Below are positions 40,462 through 48,591 of a DNA stretch of 54,545 bases, piece after piece. Positions within the stretch are counted from its first letter, which is position 1. Each line of letters opens with the position of its first letter. A program made the translations under genes and the position numbers. Source of the DNA: Pseudomonadota bacterium (GTDB lineage: Bacteria > Pseudomonadota > Alphaproteobacteria > Rhodospirillales > Rhodospirillaceae); the NCBI GenBank assembly GCA_020160875.1, contig JAIUPE010000009.1, positions 1 through 54,545 on the forward strand. The letters are read 5' to 3'. The notes under the pieces were generated by a model, which had not been told where the DNA came from, ran no database searches, and worked only from the letters and a program-made list of their open reading frames with translations.

Positions 40462-41847
40462 CTACATCTCAGCGGCGGCCGGATCCTTCTCCGGCACGGG
40501 ATCGCGCATCGTGACGAACTCTTCCGCCGCGGTCGGGTGGATGCCGACGGTTTCGTCGAATTGCTTCTTGGTGGCGCCGGCTTTGAGCGCGACGGCGAGC
40601 CCCTGAATGATCTCGGGCGCGTCTTCGCCGACCATGTGGCACCCCAGCACGCGGTCGGTCGCCTTATCCACGATCAGCTTCATCATGGTGCGTTCGTCGC
40701 GGCCCGAGAGCGTGTGTTTCATCGGCTTGAAGCGCGCGATGAAGATGCTGACCTTATGATCCTTGCGCGCCTGTTCTTCGGTCAGGCCGACCACGCTGAC
40801 GGGCGGTTGCGTGAACACCGCCGAGGCGATGTTCGTATAATCGAGGGTCATCGGGTTCTTGTTGAAAAAGGTCTCGGCGAAGACGCGGCCTTCGTTGATC
40901 GCCACCGGCGTCAGGTTGACGCGGTCGGTGACATCGCCGACGGCGAAAATGCTCTCGACGCTGGAGCGGTTCTGCGCGTCCACAATGATGGAGCCGTTCT
41001 TCTTGAGCTGGACGCCGGCTTCTTTGAGCCCAAGGTTCGCCGTGTTGGCGGCCCGGCCGGTGGCATAGAGCACGCAATCGGCCGCCATCGCCTCGCTCTT
41101 GTCGAAGCGCACGGCATACGCCTCGCCGTTCTTCTCGACCGCGTCGACGACACAGTCGCGGCGGATCTTGATGCCTTGCTTCTCGAGTTCCTCGGCCAAG
41201 GTCGCGCTGACGTCTTGGTCAAAGCCGCGCAGGAGCGAGCGCGAGCGGATGACGAGGGTCACCTCGGAGCCGAGCGAGCGGAAGATGCAGGCGAACTCGA
41301 CGGCGATATAACCACCCCCGACAATGACGATGCGCTTCGGACGCTCCTTGAGTTCCAGGGCCTCGTTCGAGGTGAGCACATACTCCTTGCCCGGGAAGTC
41401 GGGGACCAGGGGCCAGCCACCGACGGCGACAAGAATCTTCCCGGCGGTCATGCGCTTGCCGTCGACCTCGACCGTATGCGGGTCGGCGATGACACCGCGC
41501 CCGGCGATGAGATTCGCGCCCGCGTCGCGCAAAATCCGGGCGTAGATGCCCTCCAGGCGGTCCAGTTCCTTGTTCTTGGCGGCGATCATGGCGCCCCAGT
41601 CGTGGGACGCGCCGTCGATCTGCCAGCCGTAGCCGAGGGCGTCCTGGAAGTGGCTGGCGAAGTGGGAGCCGTACACCAGAAGCTTCTTGGGCACGCATCC
41701 CCGGAGCACGCAGGTGCCGCCGGGGCGGCTGGCCTCGACGACGGCGACCCGGCCGCCGTACTTGGCCGCGAGGCGCGAGGCCCGGACTCCGCCGGAGCCG
41801 GCGCCGAGGGTGATGAGATCGTAGTCGTAACGCTGGCCCTGGGTCAT
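40462..41847 (-). CDS. gor: Glutathione-disulfide reductase
   Basis: This FAD/NADPH enzyme keeps glutathione reduced in the cytoplasm. The 461-residue product has the FAD GxGxxG motif (LGAGSGG), the redox disulfide C46/C51 in GGTCVLRGCVPKK, an NADPH-binding IVIVGGGYIAVEFA segment and the C-terminal catalytic motif HPTAAEEF on the dimer partner. The RGCVPKK form and the absence of a lipoamide-type GGTCxNxGC distinguish it from dihydrolipoyl dehydrogenase. The ATG at 41847 was preferred to one 36 bp upstream because homology begins there. Confidence 0.94.
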   Translation of the reverse strand: MTQGQRYDYDLITLGAGSGGVRASRLAAKYGGRVAVVEASRPGGTCVLRGCVPKKLLVYGSHFASHFQDALGYGWQIDGASHDWGAMIAAKNKELDRLEGIYARILRDAGANLIAGRGVIADPHTVEVDGKRMTAGKILVAVGGWPLVPDFPGKEYVLTSNEALELKERPKRIVIVGGGYIAVEFACIFRSLGSEVTLVIRSRSLLRGFDQDVSATLAEELEKQGIKIRRDCVVDAVEKNGEAYAVRFDKSEAMAADCVLYATGRAANTANLGLKEAGVQLKKNGSIIVDAQNRSSVESIFAVGDVTDRVNLTPVAINEGRVFAETFFNKNPMTLDYTNIASAVFTQPPVSVVGLTEEQARKDHKVSIFIARFKPMKHTLSGRDERTMMKLIVDKATDRVLGCHMVGEDAPEIIQGLAVALKAGATKKQFDETVGIHPTAAEEFVTMRDPVPEKDPAAAEM

Positions 41848-42047
41848 GAAGCTGTCAACTTTTCGGTTTTTTACGGCCGCCATCCGCGCCTCCCTGGTTG
41901 GAAAGACGGCGCGTGGATCGTCTTTATATACCGGCCAGCCCCGGTGCCTGAAAATAATGCCCGGAATTACAGCCGGACGCTGGGAACTTTTCGCAAGTCA
42001 GGCGTTCTATCTGGCTTCTGGTGGAATACCGTCAAGGGTACGTCGTT

Positions 42048-42458
42048 ATGAGTTGTTTGGCAGGCCTTCGCATCCTGATCGTCGAGGACGACGCTCTCGT
42101 GGCGCTTAACCTTCAGGAATTCGTGGAAAGCCTGGGCTGCGCGGTGATCGGCCCGACGGGCCGCCTGGCCGAGGCCTTGGACGTCCTGGACCGCGTGCCC
42201 ATCGACGGCGCCATGCTGGACATCAACCTGCACGGCGAGATGGTCTATCCCCTGGCCGAACGGCTGGCGGAGCGTCAGATCCCGATGATGTTCTGCTCGG
42301 GCCACGCCTTCACACAGGCGGTGCCGTCGAAGTTCCGGAGCTACCCGCAGGTCGCCAAACCGATGGTCGAGCACACGCTGCGCACGGCGATGACGGAAAC
42401 CTTCGGGTTCCTGACGGCGGCGCCCGCCGCGGCCAGAAGCGCAGGCGCCGGGGCCTAG
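42048..42458 (+). CDS. Stand-alone response-regulator receiver protein
   Basis: The 136-residue product is a single CheY-like receiver domain. The acidic pocket is E13/D14/D15 (VEDD), the phospho-acceptor is D58 in MLDINLHG, the switch serine is S84 in FCSGH and the conserved lysine is K104 in VAKP. There is no output domain, so it probably works by protein-protein contact. No histidine kinase is adjacent. The ATG at 42048 was chosen over one 27 bp upstream because the fold begins there. Confidence 0.87.
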   Translation: MSCLAGLRILIVEDDALVALNLQEFVESLGCAVIGPTGRLAEALDVLDRVPIDGAMLDINLHGEMVYPLAERLAERQIPMMFCSGHAFTQAVPSKFRSYPQVAKPMVEHTLRTAMTETFGFLTAAPAAARSAGAGA

Positions 42459-42475
42459 CCCGCGTCCAATTCCAC

Positions 42476-44299
42476 CTACTCGACCGTCACGCTCTTGGCC
42501 AAATTCCGCGGCTGGTCCACGTCGGTGCCTTTGAGCACGGCGGTGTGATAGGCGAGCAGCTGGATCGGGATCGAGGCGATGATGGGCACCACGAACGGAT
42601 CCATCTTCGGCAGGCAGATGGAGTGCTTGGCGTTCTTGCCGGTACGGCGGATGCCTTCCTCGTCACTGATGAGAATGACCTTGCCGCCGCGCGCGACCAC
42701 CTGCTCGATGTTCGAAAGCGTCTTGTCGAAGAGGCTGTCGCTGGGCGCGATGACCACCACGGGCACATGCTCGTCGATGAGCGCGATGGGGCCGTGTTTC
42801 ATTTCACCGGCGGCATAACCTTCGGCATGGATGTAGGAGATTTCCTTGAGCTTCAGGGCGCCTTCGAGCGCGATGGGATAGGACGCGCCGCGGCCGAGAT
42901 AAAGCACATCGCGCGCCTGCATGAGATCTTCGGCGATGGCGCGGATATGTTCGTCAAGATGCAGGACCTCGGCGGCGCGCGAGGGCACTTCGGCGAGCGC
43001 CGTCGAGAGTTGGGCTTCGCGCTTGGAATCGATGACGCCCCGGGCGCGCGCGAGGCAGATCGCGAAGCAGGCCAGCGACATCAACTGCGTCGTGAAGGCC
43101 TTGGTGGACGCCACCCCGATTTCTGGACCGGCGAGCGTCGGCACCACCACATCGGATTCGCGCGCGATGGCGCTTTCGGGCGAATTGACCACGGAGAGAA
43201 TGTGCTGCTTCTGGGTCTTGCAGAACCGCAGCGGCGCGAGCGTGTCGGCCGTTTCGCCGGATTGCGAGACGAAGACGCCAAGACCACCCGGCGCCAACGG
43301 TGGTTCGCGGTAACGGTATTCGGAGCCGACGTCGGTATCGACCGCGACACGGGCCAGTTGTTCGATCCAATACTTCGCCACAAGGCAGGCGTAGTAGGCG
43401 GTGCCGCAGGCAACCGCAGTGATGCGTTCGATCTTCGCGAGATCGAAAGGCATCGGCGGAAGGGTGAGCGAGCGTTCGGCCGGGTTGAACAGCGCGCGCA
43501 GGGTATCGCCGAGGACCTGCGGCTGTTCGTAAATCTCCTTCAGCATGTAGTGGCGGTATTCGCCCTTGCCGATGAGCGCGCCGGTCAAAGCGGTTTGCTT
43601 GATCGCGCGCTCGACCTTCTGGCCGTTGCCGTCTCGAATTTCGACCTTGTCGCGCGAGATCAGCGCCCAGTCGTCGTCCTCGAGATAGGTGATCTTCTGT
43701 GTCATCGGCGCAAGCGCCATGGCGTCGGAGCCGAGGTACATCTCGCCGTTGCCGTAGCCCACGGCGAGCGGCGAACCGCGGCGGGCACCGATCAGGATGT
43801 CGTCGCGGCCGGCGATGAGGATCGCGAGCGCAAAGGCGCCCTGCAGGCGCGGAAGCGCTTTCTGCACGGCGTCTTCGGCTTTCATTCCCCGATCGAGGTT
43901 CTCCGTGATCAGGTGAACGACGACTTCGGTGTCGGTGTCGCTGGTGAACTTATGGCCCTTCTTCTCGAGTTCACCCCGTAGTTCCTGGAAGTTCTCGATG
44001 ATGCCGTTGTGAACGACGGCAACGCGGCCGTTGGAATGCGGATGGGCGTTGGTATCGCTGGGAACGCCGTGGGTGGCCCAACGGGTGTGACCGATGCCCG
44101 TCGTCCCCGCGAGCGGCTCGCGCGCGACGTGCGCCGCGAGATTGGCGATCTTGCCCGAAGCGCGACGGCGGTCGATGGAGCCGTTGGTGATCGTCGCGAC
44201 ACCGGCCGAGTCATAGCCGCGATATTCAAGGCGGCGCAGGCCGTCGATCAGATGCTCCGCCGCATTCTCACGGCCGATAATGCCGATAATTCCGCACAT
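42476..44299 (-). CDS. glmS: Glutamine--fructose-6-phosphate aminotransferase (isomerizing)
   Basis: GlmS makes glucosamine-6-phosphate from fructose-6-phosphate and glutamine, the entry to UDP-GlcNAc for peptidoglycan and LPS. The 607-residue protein keeps the N-terminal nucleophile C2 (MCGIIGIIG), the glutaminase motifs TRWATHG and NGIIENF, two SIS domains (SQSGETADTL; LGRGASYPIALEGALKLKE) and the C-terminal DQPRNLAKSVTVE tail. It lies 8 bp downstream of glmU in a glmU-glmS operon. No glmS ribozyme is visible, as expected outside Firmicutes. Confidence 0.97.
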   Translation of the reverse strand: MCGIIGIIGRENAAEHLIDGLRRLEYRGYDSAGVATITNGSIDRRRASGKIANLAAHVAREPLAGTTGIGHTRWATHGVPSDTNAHPHSNGRVAVVHNGIIENFQELRGELEKKGHKFTSDTDTEVVVHLITENLDRGMKAEDAVQKALPRLQGAFALAILIAGRDDILIGARRGSPLAVGYGNGEMYLGSDAMALAPMTQKITYLEDDDWALISRDKVEIRDGNGQKVERAIKQTALTGALIGKGEYRHYMLKEIYEQPQVLGDTLRALFNPAERSLTLPPMPFDLAKIERITAVACGTAYYACLVAKYWIEQLARVAVDTDVGSEYRYREPPLAPGGLGVFVSQSGETADTLAPLRFCKTQKQHILSVVNSPESAIARESDVVVPTLAGPEIGVASTKAFTTQLMSLACFAICLARARGVIDSKREAQLSTALAEVPSRAAEVLHLDEHIRAIAEDLMQARDVLYLGRGASYPIALEGALKLKEISYIHAEGYAAGEMKHGPIALIDEHVPVVVIAPSDSLFDKTLSNIEQVVARGGKVILISDEEGIRRTGKNAKHSICLPKMDPFVVPIIASIPIQLLAYHTAVLKGTDVDQPRNLAKSVTVE

Positions 44300-44307
44300 G
44301 TAAGACC

Positions 44308-45657
44308 CTACTTCTTCTTGTCCTGCTTCATCTGCCGGTACTTCGCCGCGAAGCCTTCACGCGTTTCCTGGCGGGAGGAATTCAAAGCCAACCCATCCGC
44401 CGGAACATCCTTACGCACGACCGCGCCCGCGCCCGTCATGGCGCCGTCGCCGATTTTCACCGGCGCGACGAGCACCGAATTGGAGCCGATCGACGCGCCC
44501 GCGCCGATGTCCGTGCGCGACTTGTTGAACCCGTCATAGTTGGCGGTGATCGTGCCGGCGCCGATGTTGGCTTTCGCGCCGACACGCGCATCGCCGATGT
44601 AGGTCAGATGGTTCACCTTCGCGCCGTTTTCCAGGCTCGCGTTCTTGACCTCGACGAAATTGCCGACATGCGCATCGGCGCCGATGTCCGCGCCCGGACG
44701 CAAACGGGCGTACGGGCCGACGATGGCGCCGCCCGCGATGTGCGCGCCTTCGATGTGGCAGAAGCCTTTGATGACGGCATTGTCGTCGACGGTCACACCC
44801 GGACCAAAAACGGTGAACGGGCCGATCTCGACGTCCTTGCCGACTTTCGTATCGGCGGAGAAATAGACCGTATCGGGCGCCGTCAGCGTCGCGCCATTCT
44901 CCATCGCCTGCTTGCGGCGGCGGCGTTGGTAGATGGCCTCGGCTTCGGCGAGTTCGACGCGGCTGTTGATGCCGAGCAGTTCGTCCTCGTCGCCCTCCAC
45001 GACCGCGCAGGCCATGCCGGCCTTGCGGGCGAGCGCCACGATGTCGGTCAGATAAAATTCGTTCTTGGCGTTGTTGGGCGTGACCTGCGCGAGCAATTGC
45101 CACAGCGCCTTGGCTTCAACCAGCATGATGCCGGAGTTGCACAGCGTGATGGCCCGCTCCGCCGGGGTCGCATCCTTCGCCTCGACAATACGCTCGAGGC
45201 CGTCGGGGCTGGTGACCAAACGCCCATAGCCGCCCGGATCGTCCGGCGTGAAGCCAAGCACCACGACGGCGGGCTTCTTGCCTCCGGCGCGGGCCGCGCG
45301 CATGCGCGCAATGGTCTCGCCGCCGATAAAGGGGGTGTCGCCGTAAACCACGACGATATCGCCGCTGAAATCCTTGAGGGCGCCCTCGGCCTGTTGGACG
45401 GCATGGGCCGTACCGCGGCGGTCGTGCTGGATGGCCGTGGGGTGCGGGGCGACCGCCTTGGCGAGTTGATCCATCTCCGGCCCGATCACCACCACCACGG
45501 GGGCGATATCCTGCCCGGCCAGGGTCACCAGGACGTGGTTGACCAACGGCCGCCCGGCGACTTTGTGCATCACTTTGGGAAGGGCGGACTTCATACGCGT
45601 GCCGAGACCGGCAGCAAGGACTATGGCGGCGGTCGCCGTCAGCGCGGGAGAGGTCAT
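44308..45657 (-). CDS. glmU: Bifunctional GlmU (acetyltransferase/uridylyltransferase)
   Basis: GlmU acetylates glucosamine-1-phosphate and uridylylates it to UDP-GlcNAc. The 449-residue product has the pyrophosphorylase signature LAAGLGTRMKSALPK, then GDTPFIGGET for nucleotide binding, and a C-terminal left-handed beta-helix of hexapeptide repeats (VGNFVEVKNASLENGAKVNHL onward). The ATG at 45657 was chosen because the conserved signature follows within ten residues; longer frames upstream have no homology. It is upstream of glmS. The region upstream holds the transposon's left end. Confidence 0.95.
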   Translation of the reverse strand: MTSPALTATAAIVLAAGLGTRMKSALPKVMHKVAGRPLVNHVLVTLAGQDIAPVVVVIGPEMDQLAKAVAPHPTAIQHDRRGTAHAVQQAEGALKDFSGDIVVVYGDTPFIGGETIARMRAARAGGKKPAVVVLGFTPDDPGGYGRLVTSPDGLERIVEAKDATPAERAITLCNSGIMLVEAKALWQLLAQVTPNNAKNEFYLTDIVALARKAGMACAVVEGDEDELLGINSRVELAEAEAIYQRRRRKQAMENGATLTAPDTVYFSADTKVGKDVEIGPFTVFGPGVTVDDNAVIKGFCHIEGAHIAGGAIVGPYARLRPGADIGADAHVGNFVEVKNASLENGAKVNHLTYIGDARVGAKANIGAGTITANYDGFNKSRTDIGAGASIGSNSVLVAPVKIGDGAMTGAGAVVRKDVPADGLALNSSRQETREGFAAKYRQMKQDKKK

Positions 45658-45792
45658 GAAAAGCCGATATCTGGAGCCAGGAGATGGGTGAAAATGGCAC
45701 GCTAAAGCCCAAGGATAAAGAGCGCGCAAACAAGCTTTGCTCTCGCAACCGGTGAAAAAAGTGTCACCATCAATGAGTTAGGCGCTCAGGGG

Positions 45793-45800
45793 CGGCTTCG
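45793..45800. repeat. Left target-site duplication of the transposon
   Basis: The 8-mer CGGCTTCG directly flanks the left inverted repeat and is repeated exactly at 48592-48599 beside the right one. An 8-bp duplication fits IS1- and IS1595-type transposition. Confidence 0.9.
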
Positions 45801-45819
45801 GGTACTGCCTCAGTTTGAA
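45801..45819 (+). repeat. Left terminal inverted repeat
   Basis: GGTACTGCCTCAGTTTGAA, the exact reverse complement of 48573-48591. The match ends at base 20. It begins with GG and has a TGCC core, loosely like IS1 ends. Confidence 0.93.
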
Positions 45820-45840
45820 AATAAGCAGTATTGACCGGAA

Positions 45841-45869
45841 TTGATGAACCGGGCGTCCGGGCCTATGCT
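45841..45869 (+). promoter_or_regulatory. Promoter for the two small passenger genes
   Basis: TTGATG at 45841-45846 and TATGCT at 45864-45869 are 17 bp apart. The ribosome site AGGAGAG at 45882-45888 and the ATG at 45894 follow. The promoter lies inside the element, 22 bp from the left repeat. Confidence 0.55.
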
Positions 45870-45893
45870 TAGCGGTAGGCATAGGAGAGAGTC

Positions 45894-46091
45894 ATGCGGC
45901 GTTTTCTTTCGCTGGCGTTCATCGCCGCCCTAATAGGTGGCGGCCTCTACGTACTGTATTTCGAGATGTTCCTCGCTGCGGTCATTAGGGGACAGGCGCT
46001 AGCAATGGCCGGCTTTTTATTCGCATTGGGCGTCGGTTGGTTGTGGGGTGACTTTGTGCTTCCGGCCCTCCGCTCAAGGAGAACAAGCTGA
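45894..46091 (+). CDS. Small two-TM membrane protein (transposon cargo)
   Basis: The 65-residue product has a hydrophobic segment at about 4-22, a second at about 37-56 and a basic C-terminus (RSRRTS). I do not recognise the family. It is preceded by a good promoter and a Shine-Dalgarno (AGGAGAG, 5-6 nt). It overlaps the next gene by one base (TGATG), so the two are coupled. Its position between the inverted repeats shows it moves with the element. Confidence 0.7.
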   Translation: MRRFLSLAFIAALIGGGLYVLYFEMFLAAVIRGQALAMAGFLFALGVGWLWGDFVLPALRSRRTS

Positions 46092-46327
46092 TGCCGAAAG
46101 GCCCCAAAGGTCAGAAGCGCCCGGCCGACGTGATCGGCAACGCCGTTAAGGTCATGCGGATTGCGACCGGCCAGGAAACCGAAGATGCCCCGGTAAAGAG
46201 CGCCGCCGCGACGCTTGGAAGCCTGGGTGGAAAGGCGCGGGCCGCAAGCCTTTCCTCCGCGAAACGAAAAGCAATTGCTCGCAAGGCGGCGAAAGAGCGG
46301 TGGCGAGAAAAGGTTACTTCTGAATAA
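46091..46327 (+). CDS. Small basic GGKARA/RW-motif protein (transposon cargo)
   Basis: The 78-residue product starts KGPKGQKRPADVIGNAV and ends with a helical basic motif LGGKARAASLSSAKRKAIAR...ERW. This resembles a conserved short alphaproteobacterial family found on chromosomes and plasmids, function unknown; a nucleic-acid-binding role is a guess from charge. It is coupled to the upstream membrane protein, and its last 14 bp overlap the 3' end of the convergent ATPase gene. Confidence 0.72.
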   Translation: MPKGPKGQKRPADVIGNAVKVMRIATGQETEDAPVKSAAATLGSLGGKARAASLSSAKRKAIARKAAKERWREKVTSE

Positions 46328-47537
46328 AGCCGCCCAGCATCCGATCTTTCAATCCCATCATGATTACGTACGGCTGCATCATCGGGTCGGTGAATCTATA
46401 CCGATAGTTCTTCGGCGTGCCCTCCTGCTGAAGGATCGCGCCGCGCTCCTGAGAGCAGAAGGCCTTCAAATGGCGGGAAAAATCGGGAATGTCGCGCTCC
46501 TTCCCCATAATTGTGCTTAAGGGGGCGCGGACTGACGCGGCGGTAAATGATCCTACATCATCAGGAGTCGCCATGGCACAAGCGAGCAACGCCTGGCGAT
46601 TCAAGTTGTTTGGTTTAGAACTGTGCGTGGCGCGAAAGTAGGCTTGACGTGTAGAGGCGCCGGCATCCTCCAAACAGGTTTGCAACGACTGATAAAAGTT
46701 ATCATCGTTGATATGCAGAGAGTGGTTCTTGATGGCCGCCAGCGCCGAGTTTTTCCCCAAGAGGTGTGTGTAAGCTGGCATCCCCCGAGACGCCCACACA
46801 ATCGTTCCCTGCGTGTGTGCATCAATCGTCATGCCCGCGCGATCAACGCGTTTTTTGATGATGTCTTGCAGCTCGTCTGGACGCATGCGCGGCATTTCGA
46901 TTTGCCGGAGTGCGCGCAGGACTGACTCGTGCCCCAAAAACAGCTCTTGTATGGTCTTTGCCACGCCTGCGATGACGATGGTGGACTCTGCTGACCTGTC
47001 CGAGAACAGTTTGATAGTTTCGGCCATCTTTGTCTTGGTCGGTCCGTCCGTGACGCGATCAAATTCGTCGAACACGAACACCGGCTGCATAGTCCGCGGA
47101 AACTTATCAATGACACTTAAAAGACCGTCGGGGTCTAAAGCCGAATCAATGTCGTCTATCGCGTAGTCGCCATTGGCCCAGACGTGGTCTTTAAGCACGC
47201 GCTCCCAAATTTTTACGTAATCGTCATCGCCAAAACACTGCGCCGAGAAAAACTTAACGCGCGTGGACTTCGCAAAAATGCGTTGGATCATCGTGTTGAT
47301 AAGAGATGTCTTTCCGACCCCTCGGTCTCCATAAACAACGATGTGCTGACCATCCTGAAAGATCGCATCCATGAACCGGCTTACTTGCGTGCTGCGACCT
47401 ACAAAAAGATCTCTCTCCTTCACCGGATGCGTCGGACTGAAAAGCTGGGAAATTTCAAACTCTTTGGAAAACCAATAATCCTCATCTACCGGCGCGTGCA
47501 CTCCCAAGCCTGGGAGCGTGGGCTGATTGTCGCTCAT
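46314..47537 (-). CDS. ORC1/Cdc6-like AAA+ ATPase (transposon cargo)
   Basis: The 407-residue protein has an ORC/Cdc6-like N-terminal start (LFVGRSTQVSRFMDAIF), Walker A GDRGVGKT at 70-77, Walker B FVFDEFD with D157/E158, a sensor-1-like strand (TIVIAGVAKT), and a C-terminal region that looks helical/winged-helix (IPDFSRHLKAF, then YRYRFTDPMMQPY). Archaeal Orc1/Cdc6 loads replicative helicases; bacterial relatives of this shape include phage, plasmid and transposon regulators such as TnsC/IstB-type ATPases. It is transcribed divergently from the transposase and is AT-richer than its neighbours. Its role in transposition is inferred only. Confidence 0.82.
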   Translation of the reverse strand: MSDNQPTLPGLGVHAPVDEDYWFSKEFEISQLFSPTHPVKERDLFVGRSTQVSRFMDAIFQDGQHIVVYGDRGVGKTSLINTMIQRIFAKSTRVKFFSAQCFGDDDYVKIWERVLKDHVWANGDYAIDDIDSALDPDGLLSVIDKFPRTMQPVFVFDEFDRVTDGPTKTKMAETIKLFSDRSAESTIVIAGVAKTIQELFLGHESVLRALRQIEMPRMRPDELQDIIKKRVDRAGMTIDAHTQGTIVWASRGMPAYTHLLGKNSALAAIKNHSLHINDDNFYQSLQTCLEDAGASTRQAYFRATHSSKPNNLNRQALLACAMATPDDVGSFTAASVRAPLSTIMGKERDIPDFSRHLKAFCSQERGAILQQEGTPKNYRYRFTDPMMQPYVIMMGLKDRMLGGFIQK

Positions 47538-47538
47538 C

Positions 47539-47615
47539 TGTTAAGATGTCCCTTCCAAGTGCAATAATGGGATGGTAACCCGCATTTATTAGCGCTTCAA
47601 CCAGTTATCTTAACA
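47539..47615. promoter_or_regulatory. Divergent ATPase/transposase control region with inverted TGTTAAGAT boxes
   Basis: TGTTAAGAT at 47539-47547 and its exact reverse complement ATCTTAACA at 47607-47615 flank the ATPase promoter region. The first box lies within a smaller palindrome, CATCT-GTTA-AGATG. A paired 9-mer between divergent genes suggests one regulator, possibly encoded by the element. Confidence 0.45.
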
Positions 47616-47644
47616 TCAAAGACAATTATAATAACACATAGTTC

Positions 47645-47673
47645 TTGACGCTAAGCATAAAAGTTCAGATACT
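47645..47673 (+). promoter_or_regulatory. Transposase promoter, probably leaderless
   Basis: TTGACG at 47645-47650 and GATACT at 47668-47673 are 17 bp apart. The transposase ATG follows the -10 by only 6 nt, so the expected transcription start falls on or beside the start codon and no Shine-Dalgarno fits between. Confidence 0.5.
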
Positions 47674-47679
47674 CGGGAC

Positions 47680-48582
47680 ATGGCAAACAAGCTCCCGACC
47701 GAAACCCGCGTCCAAATCCTCAACATGCTTTGCGAGGGCGTTTCGATGCGCGGGATCTCCCGCGTTACCGGGGTCTCCACGAACACGATTGATAAGCTGC
47801 TTGTTGATGCTGGTTTGGTCTGCGCGCGCTTCCACGATGAGAACGTGCGCGGCGTCAAATGCAAGCGCGTACAGGCGGACGAAATCTGGTCGTTCGTCTA
47901 TGCGAAACAGAAGAACGTAGCGAAGGCCACTGCCGCCCCGGAGAACGCGGGCGATGTGTGGACGTGGACCGCCATCGATAGCGACAGCAAGCTGATTATC
48001 TCGTACCTCATCGGCGGTCGTGACGCTGAGTACGCCAATGAGTTCATGGACGATCTCCACCAGCGCCTTGCGGATAAGGTCCAACTGACCACAGATGGTC
48101 ACAGCGTTTATCCTGATGCCGTGGGCGGGGCCTTCGGTCGCAACGTGAACTACGCGCAGCTGGTGAAGATCTACGGCGCCGCCCCTACGCGCGGCGAACA
48201 GCGTTACTCGCCCGCCGTCTGCCTGGGTGCCAAGAAGAAGCGCGTTATCGGTCGTCCGAACCAGGACCACATTTCAACGTCGCATGTGGAGCGCCAAAAC
48301 CTCTCCATGCGTATGCACATGCGCCGGTTCACCCGCCTGACCAACGCGCACAGCAAGAAGTTTCAGAACCACTGCCACATGATCTCGCTGTACACCGTCT
48401 GGTACAACTTCGTGCGGATCAACTCGGCGGTGAAGATGTCCCCGGCGATGGCTTGCGGTCTCTCCCCTCGCCTGTGGGAAATGTCGGATATCGTGGCCCT
48501 GATCGATTCGGCGGCCGCGACCCCAAAACCTCGTGGTCCTTACAAAAAGAAGGCTACCGCGTTGATTCAAAATTCAAACTGA
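47680..48582 (+). CDS. IS1-family DDE transposase
   Basis: The 300-residue protein has an N-terminal HTH (about residues 18-45, GVSMRGISRVTGVSTNTIDK), then a DDE catalytic domain: D67 in QADEIW, D139 in TTDGHSVY and E204 in SHVERQNLSMRM, with the HVERxNL pattern of IS1-type enzymes. A C-terminal segment (LYTVWYNFVRINSAV) follows. It is a single open frame, unlike IS1 itself, which needs a frameshift. The stop TGA is inside the right terminal repeat. It is probably expressed from a leaderless promoter. Confidence 0.9.
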   Translation: MANKLPTETRVQILNMLCEGVSMRGISRVTGVSTNTIDKLLVDAGLVCARFHDENVRGVKCKRVQADEIWSFVYAKQKNVAKATAAPENAGDVWTWTAIDSDSKLIISYLIGGRDAEYANEFMDDLHQRLADKVQLTTDGHSVYPDAVGGAFGRNVNYAQLVKIYGAAPTRGEQRYSPAVCLGAKKKRVIGRPNQDHISTSHVERQNLSMRMHMRRFTRLTNAHSKKFQNHCHMISLYTVWYNFVRINSAVKMSPAMACGLSPRLWEMSDIVALIDSAAATPKPRGPYKKKATALIQNSN

Positions 48583-48591
48583 GGCAGTACC
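48573..48591 (-). repeat. Right terminal inverted repeat
   Basis: TTCAAACTGAGGCAGTACC, a perfect 19-bp reverse complement of the left repeat, overlaps the transposase stop codon (TGA at 48580-48582). Confidence 0.93.

Larger units (their letters stand above)
45801..48591. mobile_element. IS1-type transposon with passenger genes (2,791 bp)
   Basis: The ends are perfect 19-bp inverted repeats bounded by an exact 8-bp duplication, so the element is complete and its insertion recent or well kept. It carries four genes: a two-TM protein, a small basic protein, an AAA+ ATPase on the opposite strand, and an IS1-type transposase whose stop codon lies inside the right repeat. Typical IS1 elements are about 0.7-1.1 kb and carry transposase only. 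The ATPase gene is visibly AT-richer than the surrounding chromosome, which suggests a different origin for the cargo. Confidence 0.9.

Noticed and set aside
45830-45840. TTGACC as the -35 of the cargo promoter
   Set aside because: It is 27 bp from the TATGCT -10 element. TTGATG at 45841 gives the standard 17-bp spacing.
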